Notes under the pieces: generated by a model
Told to the model about the DNA's origin: nothing
The model's input: only the letters and a program-made list of their open reading frames with translations
Databases searched by the model: none
Position numbers and translations under genes: made by a program
Source of the DNA: Pandoraea iniqua
Lineage (GTDB): Bacteria; Pseudomonadota; Gammaproteobacteria; Burkholderiales; Burkholderiaceae
Assembly (NCBI RefSeq): GCF_902459685.1
Contig: NZ_CABPSF010000001.1
Coordinates: forward strand, 1 to 64,000
DNA: 64,000 nucleotides
Direction: 5' to 3'
Shown here: piece after piece, positions 52,713 to 62,305 of the stretch
How positions within the stretch are numbered: the first letter of the stretch is position 1
Layout of the letters: each line of letters begins with the position of its first letter

Positions 52713-53945
52713 ATGTCCGTTACCCTGCTTCGCGGCGGCAATGTGCTCGACGCTGCCGCCGGCCGCTTGCTCGCGCGCCACGACGTCGCCATCGAGGGCA
52801 ACCGCATCACCGCCGTCTCCGCGACGCCGCTCGACATCGATGGCGCGACCGTCATCGACGTGACCGGCAAGACCGTCATGCCCGGCCTGATCGACTGCCA
52901 CGTGCACGTACTCGCCTCGCATCCGAACCTCGGCACCAATGCCAGCCAGCCCAACGTGCTGACCGTGCTCAAGTCGCTGCCGATCATGCAGGGCATGCTC
53001 AACCGCGGCTTCACCACCGTGCGCGACGCCGGCGGTGCCGACTGGGCGCTGCAACAAGCCATCGAACAAGGCGTGATCCCGGGCCCGCGTATCTTCCCGT
53101 CGGGCAAGGCGCTTTCGCAGACCGGCGGTCACGGCGATTTCCGTCCGCGCAGCGACGTGCTGGAGCCGTGTTCGTGCGCGTTCCGTGCGGGCGCTATCGG
53201 CCGGGTGGTCGACGGTGTCGACCCGATTCGTCTGGCCGTACGTGAAGAGATTCAAAAGGGCGCCACGCAGATCAAGCTGATGGCTTCGGGCGGTGTCGCG
53301 TCGCCGGTCGACCCGATTGCGAACACGCAATATTCGGAAGACGAAATCCGCGCAGCGGTGGCAGAAGCCGAAGCCGCGCAAACGTATGTGATGGCCCACG
53401 CGTACACGCCGAAGGCGATCGCACGCGCCGTGCGCTGCGGTGTGCGCACCATCGAGCACGGCAACCTGTGCGACGCCGAAACGGCCAAGCTCATGGCAGA
53501 GAAAGGCGCGTACGTGGTGCCCACGCTCGTGACCTACGACGCCCTCGCCAAGGACGGTGAATCGCTGGGCCTGCCGCCGGAATCGGTGGCGAAGGTCGAG
53601 AGCGTGCAACGTGCGGGCCGCGAGTCGCTGTCGATCTATCGCGACGCGGGCGTGAAGATGGGTTTCGGTTCCGACCTGCTGGGCGACATGCACAAGTACC
53701 AGTCGGATGAACTGACGATTCGCGCCGACGTGCTGGGTGCCGCCGACACGCTGCGCTCGGCAACGGTCATCGGCGCCGAGATTCTGAACCGTGTGGGCGA
53801 GCTGGGCGTCATCGCCCCGGGCGCACTCGCCGACGTGCTCGTCGTCGACGGCAATCCGCTGGAAACCATCGGCGTGCTGACCGGCCAAGGCGAAGGCATT
53901 CAGTGGGTGTTCAAGGACGGCAAGGTCGCAAAGCAGCCGCAGTAA
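52713..53945 (+). CDS. Metal-dependent amidohydrolase (Xaa-Arg dipeptidase/imidazolonepropionase-like)
   Basis: Hydrolase of the amidohydrolase superfamily, 410 residues. Metal ligands are His63 and His65 in DCHVHV, a lysine in QIKLMASGGV likely to be carbamylated, histidines in MAHAYT and TIEHGN, and the catalytic aspartate in GFGSDLLG; the binuclear site looks complete. The family includes dipeptidases, prolidases and ochratoxinase-like carboxypeptidases; the substrate cannot be fixed here. A terminator separates it from the upstream transporter, so it has its own promoter in the 76 bp between them or depends on read-through. Confidence 0.9.
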   Translation: MSVTLLRGGNVLDAAAGRLLARHDVAIEGNRITAVSATPLDIDGATVIDVTGKTVMPGLIDCHVHVLASHPNLGTNASQPNVLTVLKSLPIMQGMLNRGFTTVRDAGGADWALQQAIEQGVIPGPRIFPSGKALSQTGGHGDFRPRSDVLEPCSCAFRAGAIGRVVDGVDPIRLAVREEIQKGATQIKLMASGGVASPVDPIANTQYSEDEIRAAVAEAEAAQTYVMAHAYTPKAIARAVRCGVRTIEHGNLCDAETAKLMAEKGAYVVPTLVTYDALAKDGESLGLPPESVAKVESVQRAGRESLSIYRDAGVKMGFGSDLLGDMHKYQSDELTIRADVLGAADTLRSATVIGAEILNRVGELGVIAPGALADVLVVDGNPLETIGVLTGQGEGIQWVFKDGKVAKQPQ

Positions 53946-53978
53946 TCGCGGCTGCGACATCGCTTCCGATGGCATGAA

Positions 53979-54015
53979 AAAAACGCCGTGACGTTCTACA
54001 CGTCACGGCGTTTTT
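53979..54015. terminator. Bidirectional Rho-independent terminator
   Basis: AAAAACGCCGTGACG / CGTCACGGCGTTTTT, perfect 15 bp arms and a seven-base loop, between the convergent amidohydrolase and SLC13/DASS genes; A and T runs allow stop in both directions. Confidence 0.92.
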
Positions 54016-54045
54016 CATTGCGTCGCTACTTCGACGCGTTGCGAA

Positions 54046-55425
54046 TTATCGCCACAGCGTCCACGCGAACGCCGTGATCACGACCACGCAAATCAGGTTG
54101 ATGAAGAACCCGGCATGCACCATCCGGCGTTGCGGCACTTGCCCGGTGCCGAACACGATGGCGTTAGGTGGCGTCGCCACCGGCAGCATGAACGCACACG
54201 ACGCGCCGATACCGATCACCATTGTCAGCAACGCTTCCGGAAACCCTAAGGATACCGAAATAGTGGCGAAGATCGGCACCAGTATCGCCGCACTCGCGGT
54301 GTTGCTCGTGAGCTCGGTCAGAAAGACGATGAACGCCGCGGTGATCAGCAAGACCGCCAGCGTGTGGCTCATCGCGAAGACACTCGACACACCTTCCGCC
54401 ATCACCACACTCGCGCCGGAATTGCGCAGCACCACACTCAACGTCAAACCGCCCCCGAACAGCAACAGGACACCCCAATCGGTGTGTTCCTGAATCTGCT
54501 TCCAGCTGGCTACGCCCGTCATGCCGATCAAGACCGCTGCTGACAACGCAATGAGCGTATCCAGTTGCTTCACGCCACCGAGTAACTGGCTGATCTGCTG
54601 ACTGAAGATCCAACTAAGCACCGTACCGGCGAAGATCGTCACGGCGACGACGCGTTGCGCGGTCCAGACCATGGGTTCCGTCGTCGTCTCGATCCGCTGG
54701 TCCAGTCGCGGTCGCAGCACGACATACATCGTGACCACCATCAGCGGCAACAACACCGCAACCAGCGGTACGCCAAATTTCGCCCACGTCAGGAAGTCAA
54801 TACCCAGATGCGTCGCCACCATCGCGTTGGGCACGCTACCGACGATGGTGCCCAAGCCGCCGATGTTGGCGCTATACGCAATGCCGAGCAGCAGGAACGC
54901 CACGGTGTTGCGGTCGTCCCGCGTGTCGAGTTGCGCGAGGATGCCGAGCGCGAGCGGCAACATCATCGACGTGGTGGAGGTGTTGTTCACCCACATCGAC
55001 ATGGCAGCCGTCGCCCCGAACAACATCCACGCTGCGCGGTTCATGCGACCACCTGCGAGATGCAGCAGCCGGTTGGCGAGAAAACGGTCGAGTCCCTGAA
55101 CACGCAGCGCCGTCGCCAGCGCAAAGCCGCCGAAGAACAGAAACACGATGGGATGTGCGAATGACTGCAAGGCCGCTGGTGTTTCCAGAATGCCGAGCAG
55201 AACCGCGAGCACGGGCACCATTAGCGCGGTCATGGTGAGGTGCACGGCTTCCGATAGCCACAACACCGCGACGAAAGCGGCCAATGCGAGGCCGCGGTTG
55301 GTTTTGTCTTCGAACGGCAAGACAAGAATCATCGTCACCATCATCAGGGCACTGGCCGCCAGCACCCACATATCGCGTGTGGACACGGCCCAGGTGCGTG
55401 CCACCTTTCCAACAATATCGTTCAT
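54046..55425 (-). CDS. SLC13/DASS-family sodium:anion symporter
   Basis: Inner-membrane carrier of 459 residues from the ATG at 55425 (MNDIVGKVARTWAVSTRDMW) with about eleven TM segments. Two substrate/sodium-binding SNT-type motifs are visible: VNNTSTTSMMLPLALGIL in the first half and SNTASAAILVPIFATIS in the second, and the PFLFGG-like hairpin appears as FLFFGGFALATALR. Family members carry C4-dicarboxylates, citrate or sulfate; the type II motifs fit dicarboxylates. A GAGGT element lies ten bases upstream; an AGGAG directly touching the ATG is probably not used. Confidence 0.9.
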   Translation of the reverse strand: MNDIVGKVARTWAVSTRDMWVLAASALMMVTMILVLPFEDKTNRGLALAAFVAVLWLSEAVHLTMTALMVPVLAVLLGILETPAALQSFAHPIVFLFFGGFALATALRVQGLDRFLANRLLHLAGGRMNRAAWMLFGATAAMSMWVNNTSTTSMMLPLALGILAQLDTRDDRNTVAFLLLGIAYSANIGGLGTIVGSVPNAMVATHLGIDFLTWAKFGVPLVAVLLPLMVVTMYVVLRPRLDQRIETTTEPMVWTAQRVVAVTIFAGTVLSWIFSQQISQLLGGVKQLDTLIALSAAVLIGMTGVASWKQIQEHTDWGVLLLFGGGLTLSVVLRNSGASVVMAEGVSSVFAMSHTLAVLLITAAFIVFLTELTSNTASAAILVPIFATISVSLGFPEALLTMVIGIGASCAFMLPVATPPNAIVFGTGQVPQRRMVHAGFFINLICVVVITAFAWTLWR

Positions 55426-55814
55426 CTCCTGATACCTCGATCCATGTAGTCGTTTTGATTGGCGGCGCCCTGACCGCTTTGGGGGGGTGATCGAGGGCCA
55501 CACGGCGAGTTCGCCCGGCGCTTTACGTCCAGTGAAGCAAAGCAGCAGTGACTCGCGCGCGTACGTTAGATGCCTATTTACCGAAGTAACGCCAAGGGAA
55601 AAGGCCCAAACACGTTTTGGGCCGGGAGTGAGGGGGGAATCAGAGGGGGAGCGCAGAGGGGACTGGCAATGTCCACTTGGCGAAACATGAACGGGGAAAC
55701 CGAAAGCGCGTCGCTTCGAACGGCAGAAAAATTGGCCCGGCTACGTCAGATAGCGTCGGCACGTGACGAAGCATTTCCTGAAACTGCAAACGCCGTCGGA
55801 GGAAGCCACTCAAC
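55426..55814. other. Intergenic region upstream of the orphan protein
   Basis: 389 bp between the DASS gene and the orphan gene, divergently transcribed. It holds a hairpin at 55603-55623 (GGCCCAAA-CACGT-TTTGGGCC) and a possible short frame starting at 55669; otherwise nothing recognised. Confidence 0.4.
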
Positions 55815-55980
55815 ATGTCATCCGAATTTTCATTCACCCCATGGAAACCTTGGAGTTCCGATGTCTATTCTCTGTTTGATGCGTCGCTGCCTGACACCAA
55901 AGTGCCTCACCCCTCGGTTGCCGGAGGCCGGTCAACCAACGAGTTACATCGCGACATCGCCGCAAAGCTTGAGGGCTTGA
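55669..55980 (+). CDS. Possible short protein overlapping the orphan gene (doubtful)
   Basis: Frame of 103 residues from an ATG with GAGGGG eight bases upstream, beginning MSTWRNMNGETESASLRTAE. The first 45 residues are charged and helical in character; the rest, rich in Cys, Pro and Ser, overlaps the start of the 391-residue orphan gene in another frame and looks like shadow sequence. Either a small leader gene that couples to the orphan gene, or chance. Confidence 0.25.
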   Translation: MSTWRNMNGETESASLRTAEKLARLRQIASARDEAFPETANAVGGSHSTCHPNFHSPHGNLGVPMSILCLMRRCLTPKCLTPRLPEAGQPTSYIATSPQSLRA

Positions 55981-56990
55981 AAAACGTTGCATGGCAACTG
56001 GGCGAAAGCCGTTTCGAGACCATACCGGCAGCGCAAATCGATGCGGCGATCGACGGTCTTGCCAAAGCGATGAGGAAGATCGATGAGACGGTATGGGACA
56101 AGACAGGCACACCGGGCCGTCACTGCAATCCACTGCATTGCTTTCGGCGGTATGCGCGCAAACAGAGTGATGTACCCGACACGAAAGAACTATCAAAGTC
56201 TGCCCGCCATCTTCACGAGAGCTTGCAGCATATCGACGGTGCTTTGAGCGGTCTGTTGACTACCACGTCGACGTTGTGCGCTGGCAAGGAAAGCGCGGAC
56301 AACGTTGTGACGCAGGCCAATTTGATCAGTGACGTGCGAACGCATCTCGACGCCGCCCGCAGATGCCTGCCCTCGTCGAAGAATCGGTTCAACACAAAGG
56401 CTGTGGTCGTCGCGCTGCTTGCGGCCGCGTCGATAGCCATCACGGTATGCGCATTTGTGGCGTCCGGCGGGACCATCGCTGCCGCACTCTTCGCATTCGG
56501 TATCGCAGTCACGTTAGCCAGTTCGATCAACACCATCCTCAACCAACGCTTTTACCAACGCGACACCGGCTGGAACGAGTTTTCCAAAGCCATCGACAAG
56601 CTGCACGATCTCACCATCACCCAACTGGAGCAACGCATGAACACCGTAAATTCCTATCGCACGCTCAAAGGCATCGAACATCTCACACAAGAAACGGGAA
56701 ACTTGCGCAATGACGTCAGGCATCTCGGAAAAGAAATGGGGGAGGCGCGCAATAACATCGGACATCTCAGACGCGCAACGGACGGTATCGATAAACGAAC
56801 GACAACGATAGGGAATGACATCGCGGGGCTTCGTGCTGCATTTACCGGTCACAGTAGTGACATCGCCGACATTCGAACCGCGCTCAGTGGGCAGAGCAAC
56901 GACATCAGCAACCTTCGTTCCTCAATGGACGCGTTGAATGCCACGATGGAGCGCATGCGAAGAGATTTTGAAGCTGCCCGCTCGACGTAA
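55815..56990 (+). CDS. Orphan protein with membrane hairpin and C-terminal coiled coil
   Basis: A 391-residue protein that matches no family I recognise. It starts MSSEFSFTPWKPWSSDVYSL with no signal peptide. Residues about 40-190 are mostly helical and polar; 195-216 and 219-242 form two closely spaced hydrophobic helices (a membrane hairpin with a GG turn). After that comes a long helical region with heptad spacing, including three 14-residue repeats at 335-348, 349-362 and 363-376 (DIAGLRAAFTGHSS, DIADIRTALSGQSN, DISNLRSSMDALNA). Helix-hairpin-helix layout recalls alpha-pore-forming toxins (ClyA-like) and type III secretion translocators, but no sequence motif proves it. Base composition looks lower in GC than neighbours. 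It is flanked by a DASS transporter and trpS with no partner genes. Confidence 0.8.
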   Translation: MSSEFSFTPWKPWSSDVYSLFDASLPDTKVPHPSVAGGRSTNELHRDIAAKLEGLKNVAWQLGESRFETIPAAQIDAAIDGLAKAMRKIDETVWDKTGTPGRHCNPLHCFRRYARKQSDVPDTKELSKSARHLHESLQHIDGALSGLLTTTSTLCAGKESADNVVTQANLISDVRTHLDAARRCLPSSKNRFNTKAVVVALLAAASIAITVCAFVASGGTIAAALFAFGIAVTLASSINTILNQRFYQRDTGWNEFSKAIDKLHDLTITQLEQRMNTVNSYRTLKGIEHLTQETGNLRNDVRHLGKEMGEARNNIGHLRRATDGIDKRTTTIGNDIAGLRAAFTGHSSDIADIRTALSGQSNDISNLRSSMDALNATMERMRRDFEAARST

Positions 56991-57011
56991 ATTTGATGGC
57001 ATCAACAAAAA

Positions 57012-57037
57012 AGGGGCAGCCCTCGCGGACTGCCCCT
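57012..57037 (-). terminator. Rho-independent terminator of trpS
   Basis: On the minus strand AGGGGCAG / CTGCCCCT arms are followed by TTTTTTTG; it lies 60 bp past the trpS stop and may also end the orphan gene transcript from the other side. Confidence 0.85.
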
Positions 57038-57097
57038 CTCGACATCTGAAGCGCGTACTTCACATCAATATTGCGCTTGTGTCTTGCGCTTACGACG

Positions 57098-58126
57098 TCA
57101 CTTCTTCCAGCCCGGCGTGACGAACACCGAGCGCACGTCATCCAGCGTTTGCGACACGGTTTCGCGGGCACGTTCAGTGCCGGCGCGCAGCATATCCCAC
57201 ACGTATTCCGGGTTCTTCGCGAATTCTTCGCGGCGCTCGCGCATCGGGCGCAGCATCTCTTGCAGACGCTCTTCCAGACGTGCCTTCACCTTCGAGTCGC
57301 CCAGACCTCCACGCACGTAGTGGTCCTTCATGGCTTGCACGCCTTCCTTGTCTTCATCGAACGCATCCAGATACGCGAACGCGACATTGCCTTCCAGATG
57401 CCCCGGGTCTTCCACGCGCAGGTGCAGCGGATCGGTGTAGCAATTCTTCACGGCCTTGCGAATCTCGTCCGGCGAGGACGAAATGTTGATCACGTTGCCG
57501 AGCGACTTGCTCATCTTCGCCTTACCGTCGATACCGGGCAGACGGCCGATCGGCGGCACGAGGGCTTTCGTTTCGACCAGAATTTCGCGATCGGCCAGAC
57601 GATTCAGCCGCCGCACGATTTCGTTCGTCTGCTCGATCATCGGCAGTTGGTCTTCGCCCACCGGCACCAGCGTTGCGCGGAACGCCGTGATGTCGGCGGC
57701 CTGACTAACCGGATAGGTGAGGAAGCCGGCGGGAATATCGCGTTCGAAGTTACGCAGCCCGATTTCCTGCTTCACGGTCGGGTTGCGCTCGAGGCGCGCG
57801 ACCGTGACGAGGTTCAGGTAGTAGAAGGTGAGTTCGGTCAGCTCGGGCAGCCACGTCTGCACGCAGATGGTGGTCACGTCCGGGTCGATGCCGACGGCCA
57901 GATAGTCGAGGGCCACTTCCGAGACGTTGCGATGCACCTTGCCGCGATCATCCGTGTTGTCGGTGAGCGCCTGTGCGTCGGCCACGAGGACGAATTGTTT
58001 GTATTCGTGCTGATAAGCGACGCGGTTCTTCAGACTGCCGACGTAGTGACCCAAATGCAGCGGGCCAGTCGGGCGGTCACCCGTGAGAATGACCTTGCGG
58101 TCCGCAGGCGACTTCGAAACACTCAT
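57098..58126 (-). CDS. trpS: Tryptophanyl-tRNA synthetase
   Basis: Charges tRNA-Trp. From the ATG at 58126 (GGAGAA five bases upstream) the protein has 342 residues, near the bacterial norm. The class I HIGH motif appears as HLGH at 24-27 ([16 protein letters not shown]) and the KMSKS motif is intact ([10 protein letters not shown]). A long upstream in-frame extension to 58396 is not conserved. Confidence 0.96.
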   Translation of the reverse strand: MSVSKSPADRKVILTGDRPTGPLHLGHYVGSLKNRVAYQHEYKQFVLVADAQALTDNTDDRGKVHRNVSEVALDYLAVGIDPDVTTICVQTWLPELTELTFYYLNLVTVARLERNPTVKQEIGLRNFERDIPAGFLTYPVSQAADITAFRATLVPVGEDQLPMIEQTNEIVRRLNRLADREILVETKALVPPIGRLPGIDGKAKMSKSLGNVINISSSPDEIRKAVKNCYTDPLHLRVEDPGHLEGNVAFAYLDAFDEDKEGVQAMKDHYVRGGLGDSKVKARLEERLQEMLRPMRERREEFAKNPEYVWDMLRAGTERARETVSQTLDDVRSVFVTPGWKK

Positions 58127-58374
58127 TTTCTTCTCCATAATCAACCGCTTATTGAACCGATGACTCAACCGGCTACTTAGCAGATTGGTGGGCTGACCAC
58201 ACCCGCCGAGCCGCGCCAAAACCCTCCGTCGCATGCTCAGCCGGCATCGAGTCGACCCACTCGCGTAAACCGTAACCCCCGAATGGTAGCGCGTTGGCCG
58301 GATGCCGGTATGGAAACGGCTTACGTGATGCCAATTCGGATAGCGCGGCACGACCACTTTGCGCGCCCAAATAA

Positions 58375-58408
58375 AAATGCCGTTCAGTCTTGCCACTGAA
58401 CGGCATTT
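58375..58408 (-). terminator. Rho-independent terminator of the ferredoxin oxidoreductase gene
   Basis: On the minus strand AAATGCCGTTCAGT / ACTGAACGGCATTT arms, six-base loop, followed by TTTTTATTT; 44 bp past the stop. Confidence 0.9.
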
Positions 58409-58451
58409 GCCAACATATCACTTACGGGTTGCCGCGTTTGATGGCGCCCGC

Positions 58452-61400
58452 CTAGCGCGCCGTCACCACCGGAATGCCCTTGAGGGACTTGCCGCTGCTG
58501 CGCGCGTGGGCCAGTGCTTCGGTCACGGCATCGCCCGTGGCCGGTGTCACGTCGAGACGGCCGGCGATGGTCGCTTCGACACGTTTCGCCATCACCAGAT
58601 TCGCCAGCTTCACATGGCCATAACCGCGAATCTTTGCCGGCACTTCGGCCAACGCTGCGACATCCGCCAGCGTCTCGGCGTTCAGACCGGCCAGCGCCTG
58701 ACCGATGGTCGCACGGTAGTCGGCGATCAACTGACGCTCCATGCGGCGCTCCAGCGTGTAGCCGAACACATCGAGGGCACCGCCACGCAGGCCGCGCAGC
58801 TTTGCCATACCGCGCAAGACCGGCCACAGCCACGGGCCGATCGTGACCTTCTTCGGCGCACCACCGTCCTTGCCGCGCGCGATGAGCGGCGGGGCCATGT
58901 GGAACTCCAGACGGAAGTCGCGGCCCGGCTTGCCGTCGAACGTCTCGCCCAGCGCATCGGTGAACGACGTCTCGGCATACAGACGCGCCACTTCGTACTC
59001 GTCCTTGTACGCCATCAGACGCGAAAGCTGCTGCGCCACGGCACGCGACACACGCCCCGGTGCACCCGCCACTCGCGTTTCCGCATCGGCGACCTGCTTC
59101 ACGAAGCTCGCAAACTGCGCCGCATACGCCGCGCTCTGATACTTCGTCAGCAAATCGACGCGGTGTGCGACGAGTTCGTCGAATGACATGTCCGCCGCCA
59201 CCGGCGCATGCACCGGTTGATTCACGGCCTTGGCCGTCGTTTGCGTCAGTGCCGTCGGGTCACCAGCGGCAAGGCGGCCAATCGCCAGTGCCAACTGGTT
59301 CATGGGCACGGCAACGTTGTTCAGTTCGATCGCACGTTGCAACGCGTCCAGCGACACCGGCACGAGACCAAGTTGCCACGCAAAGCCGAGCATGATGATG
59401 TTCGCGCCCATCGTGTCGCCGAGGAAGCGCTGCGCCAGTGCCTGCGCATCACACGCGTCGAGCTTCTCGTTGCCGGCCGCATGACGCATCTTCGCCAGCA
59501 ACGCGTCGGCGTGCAGGTTGGCATCGGGGTTCTGCACGAACGTCGCGTTCGGAATCGCATGCGTGTTGACCACCACACGCGTGCGGTCGCGGCGCACGGT
59601 TTGCAGCGCATCGGCGCTCGCCCCCACGACCATGTCGCAGGCCAGCAGCACGTCGGCCTGTTGCGTGTCGATACGCACTTGGTTGAGCGCCTGCGGCGTG
59701 TTCGCAAAACGCACGAACGACAGCACCGCGCCGCCCTTCTGCGCAAAACCCATGAAGTCGAGCACCGAAGCGCTCTTGCCTTCGAGGTGCGCCGCCATCG
59801 TGATGAGCGCGCCAATCGTGACCACACCCGTACCGCCCACACCCGTGACCATGATGTCGAACGGGGCATCGCCGGCGAGTGCCGCCGGCTGCGGCAGCGC
59901 GTTCAAACGCCCTTCAAATGCGGCCTGATCGAACGCCGCAGCGAGCGCCTTCTTCAACGCGGCGCCCTTGACCGACACGAAGCTCGGGCAGAAGCCGTTC
60001 ACGCACGAGAAGTCCTTGTTGCACGACGATTGGTCGATGCGGCGCTTGCGGCCCATGGCCGTTTCCACCGGCTCGACGGACAGGCAGTTCGAGGCCACGC
60101 CGCAATCGCCGCAGCCTTCGCAAACGGCTTCGTTGATGAACAGACGGCGATCCGGATTCGGGAATTCGTTTTTCTTCCGACGACGACGCTTTTCGGCCGC
60201 ACACGTCTGGTCGTAAATCAGCACGGTCGCGCCCGCAATCTCGCGCAACTCGCGCTGCACGGCGTCGAGTTCGCTGCGGTGATGGAACGTCGTGCCCTTC
60301 GGAAACTGACCTTCGTGGCCGACGTACTTCTCCGGCTCGTCGCTCACGACCACCAGCTTGGCGATCCCTTCGGCTTCGACCTGACGCGCAATCTGCGGCA
60401 CCGAGATCGAACCGTCGACAGGCTGCCCGCCGGTCATCGCCACGGCGTCGTTGTACAGAATCTTGTAGGTGATGTTCGCCTTCGAGGCGACCGCCTGACG
60501 AATGGCAAGCAGGCCCGAGTGGAAGTACGTGCCGTCGCCCAGATTCTGGAAAACGTGCGGACGTTTGGTGAAGTTCGAGTGTGCCGCCCAGTCGACACCT
60601 TCACCGCCCATCTGAATCAGGCCCGTGGTGTCGCGGTCCATCCACGACGCCATGAAGTGGCAGCCGATACCGGCCTGCGCAATGGAGCCGTCAGGCACCT
60701 TGGTCGACGTGTTGTGCGGGCAGCCCGAACAGAAATACGGCACGCGGCGCACGCCGTCGGCTTCGTTCGAGAGGATGTCGTGCGCCACGAGATCGACCAC
60801 CCGCTCGCGGCGATCGAGCGCCGGGCGATGCTTCGCGATCCATTCGGCAAACACCGGCAGAACGCGCGACGGGCGCAGTTCGCCGAGTGCGGACAACAGC
60901 GCGCGGCCATCCGTGTCGGTCTTGCCGAGCACGATGGGACGCGAGCCGGTCGTGCGGTTGTACAGATACTCCTTGATCTGCTGCTCGACCACCGGGCCCT
61001 TCTCTTCGATGACGAGAATTTCCGTGAGGCCGGCCACGAAGCTGTCAATCCGCGACATCTCCAGCGGGAACGACTGGCCCACCTTGTAGATGCGCACACC
61101 CGCAGCAGCGAGGTCTTCGATGGTGATGTCCAGACGGCGCAGCGTCTCCATCAGGTCGAGGTGCGCCTTGCCGCAGGTGACGATGCCGATGTCGGCGTCC
61201 GGCGTCGGGGCAATCCACTTGTCGATGCTGTTCACGCGAGCGAACGCGCGCACGGCGTCGAGTTTCGCCGCCAGACGCGTCTCGAGCGCGAGGCTCGGCA
61301 GGTCAGGCCAGCGGTTGTGCAGACCGCCTTCGGGCGTCACGTAATCGAGCGGTTCGGCCCAGTCGGTGCGGATCTTGTCGAGATCGACGGTGCCGCGCGA

Positions 61401-62069
61401 CTCCACGGTTTCCGAGATCGCCTTCAGGCCCGCCCACGCACCGGAGAAGCGCGACAGCGCGTAGCCGTAGAGACCGAATTCGACGAGTTCGCCGATGTCG
61501 GCCGGGTTCAGTACGGGCATGCTCCACGACATCATCGTGAAGTCGCTCTGATGCGGCATCGACGACGACACGCAGCCGTGATCGTCACCCGCCACCACCA
61601 GCACGCCACCGTGGCGCGACGCGCCATAGGCATTGCCGTGCTTCAAGGCATCGCCCGCGCGATCGACACCCGGGCCCTTGCCGTACCACATGCCGAACAC
61701 GCCCTCGACGGTGCGCTCCGGATCGGCTTCCACGCGTTGCGTGCCCATGACGGCCGTGCCGCCGAGTTCTTCGTTGATCGCCGGCAGAAACTTGACCTTG
61801 GCCGCGTCGAGCAGCTTCTTGGCCTTCCACAGTTGCTGATCCACGCCGCCGAGCGGCGAGCCGCGATAGCCGCTGATGAAGCCCGCCGTGTTCAGGCCGC
61901 GCGCGGCGTCCAACTGGTGCTGCATCAGCAAAATGCGCACGAGCGCCTGCGTGCCGGTCAGGAAAATCTGACCACGGCTAGCGGTGAGCGCGTCGGAGAG
62001 TTGATAGTCGGGATGGGCCAGCGGGTTGGCCGTGGGCGTCGCGAGCGCGGCGCGCATGGGGGCATTCAT
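58452..62069 (-). CDS. Fused indolepyruvate ferredoxin oxidoreductase (IorA-IorB type)
   Basis: Thiamine-diphosphate and iron-sulfur enzyme that oxidatively decarboxylates aryl-pyruvates (from aromatic amino acids) to aryl-acetyl-CoA with ferredoxin. The 1205-residue protein fuses all parts: an N-terminal pyrimidine-binding domain, a TPP-binding domain with CSGCPHNTSTKVPDGS and GGEGVDW, a ferredoxin-like segment CEGCGDCGVASNCLSVEP plus further cysteines (SSCNKDFSC), and a C-terminal gamma-type domain with the MVTGVGGTGVVTIGAL motif. The start at 62069 has GGAGA. An Lrp-type regulator is divergent. Large fused forms are usual in proteobacteria. Confidence 0.93.
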   Translation of the reverse strand: MNAPMRAALATPTANPLAHPDYQLSDALTASRGQIFLTGTQALVRILLMQHQLDAARGLNTAGFISGYRGSPLGGVDQQLWKAKKLLDAAKVKFLPAINEELGGTAVMGTQRVEADPERTVEGVFGMWYGKGPGVDRAGDALKHGNAYGASRHGGVLVVAGDDHGCVSSSMPHQSDFTMMSWSMPVLNPADIGELVEFGLYGYALSRFSGAWAGLKAISETVESRGTVDLDKIRTDWAEPLDYVTPEGGLHNRWPDLPSLALETRLAAKLDAVRAFARVNSIDKWIAPTPDADIGIVTCGKAHLDLMETLRRLDITIEDLAAAGVRIYKVGQSFPLEMSRIDSFVAGLTEILVIEEKGPVVEQQIKEYLYNRTTGSRPIVLGKTDTDGRALLSALGELRPSRVLPVFAEWIAKHRPALDRRERVVDLVAHDILSNEADGVRRVPYFCSGCPHNTSTKVPDGSIAQAGIGCHFMASWMDRDTTGLIQMGGEGVDWAAHSNFTKRPHVFQNLGDGTYFHSGLLAIRQAVASKANITYKILYNDAVAMTGGQPVDGSISVPQIARQVEAEGIAKLVVVSDEPEKYVGHEGQFPKGTTFHHRSELDAVQRELREIAGATVLIYDQTCAAEKRRRRKKNEFPNPDRRLFINEAVCEGCGDCGVASNCLSVEPVETAMGRKRRIDQSSCNKDFSCVNGFCPSFVSVKGAALKKALAAAFDQAAFEGRLNALPQPAALAGDAPFDIMVTGVGGTGVVTIGALITMAAHLEGKSASVLDFMGFAQKGGAVLSFVRFANTPQALNQVRIDTQQADVLLACDMVVGASADALQTVRRDRTRVVVNTHAIPNATFVQNPDANLHADALLAKMRHAAGNEKLDACDAQALAQRFLGDTMGANIIMLGFAWQLGLVPVSLDALQRAIELNNVAVPMNQLALAIGRLAAGDPTALTQTTAKAVNQPVHAPVAADMSFDELVAHRVDLLTKYQSAAYAAQFASFVKQVADAETRVAGAPGRVSRAVAQQLSRLMAYKDEYEVARLYAETSFTDALGETFDGKPGRDFRLEFHMAPPLIARGKDGGAPKKVTIGPWLWPVLRGMAKLRGLRGGALDVFGYTLERRMERQLIADYRATIGQALAGLNAETLADVAALAEVPAKIRGYGHVKLANLVMAKRVEATIAGRLDVTPATGDAVTEALAHARSSGKSLKGIPVVTAR

Positions 62070-62280
62070 CGTGTATCTCCTGATCCCCGTGCGGCCCGCG
62101 CCGGCATCTTGTGATCAGGGAAGTGATCGAGGCGGGGCGTGCTTCGGGGGCGTGTCGTTATGTTCGTTGTCGCGCCCGGCCCAGCAGGACAGGCGAGCGT
62201 CCGTATGGAAGCAGTGTATGGGGAGGCAGGAGAAAGATTTTTACTATTTCACTCGGTTTGGCGCAGAATAAGAAACGTTC

Positions 62281-62290
62281 ATTTCGAAAT
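62281..62290. promoter_or_regulatory. AT-rich palindrome in the ior/lrp divergent region
   Basis: ATTTCGAAAT is a perfect 10 bp palindrome 16 bp before the Lrp start, within the 236 bp divergent interval (62070-62305). AT-rich sites of this kind are used by Lrp/AsnC regulators; autoregulation and control of ior are plausible. Confidence 0.35.
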
Positions 62291-62305
62291 AGGCCATTTT
62301 GGAAA

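Noticed and set aside
59208-62114. 968-codon plus-strand frame opposite the ferredoxin oxidoreductase
   Set aside because: Arg/His/Gln/Ala-rich antisense shadow caused by high GC; the minus-strand protein has clear TPP and iron-sulfur motifs.
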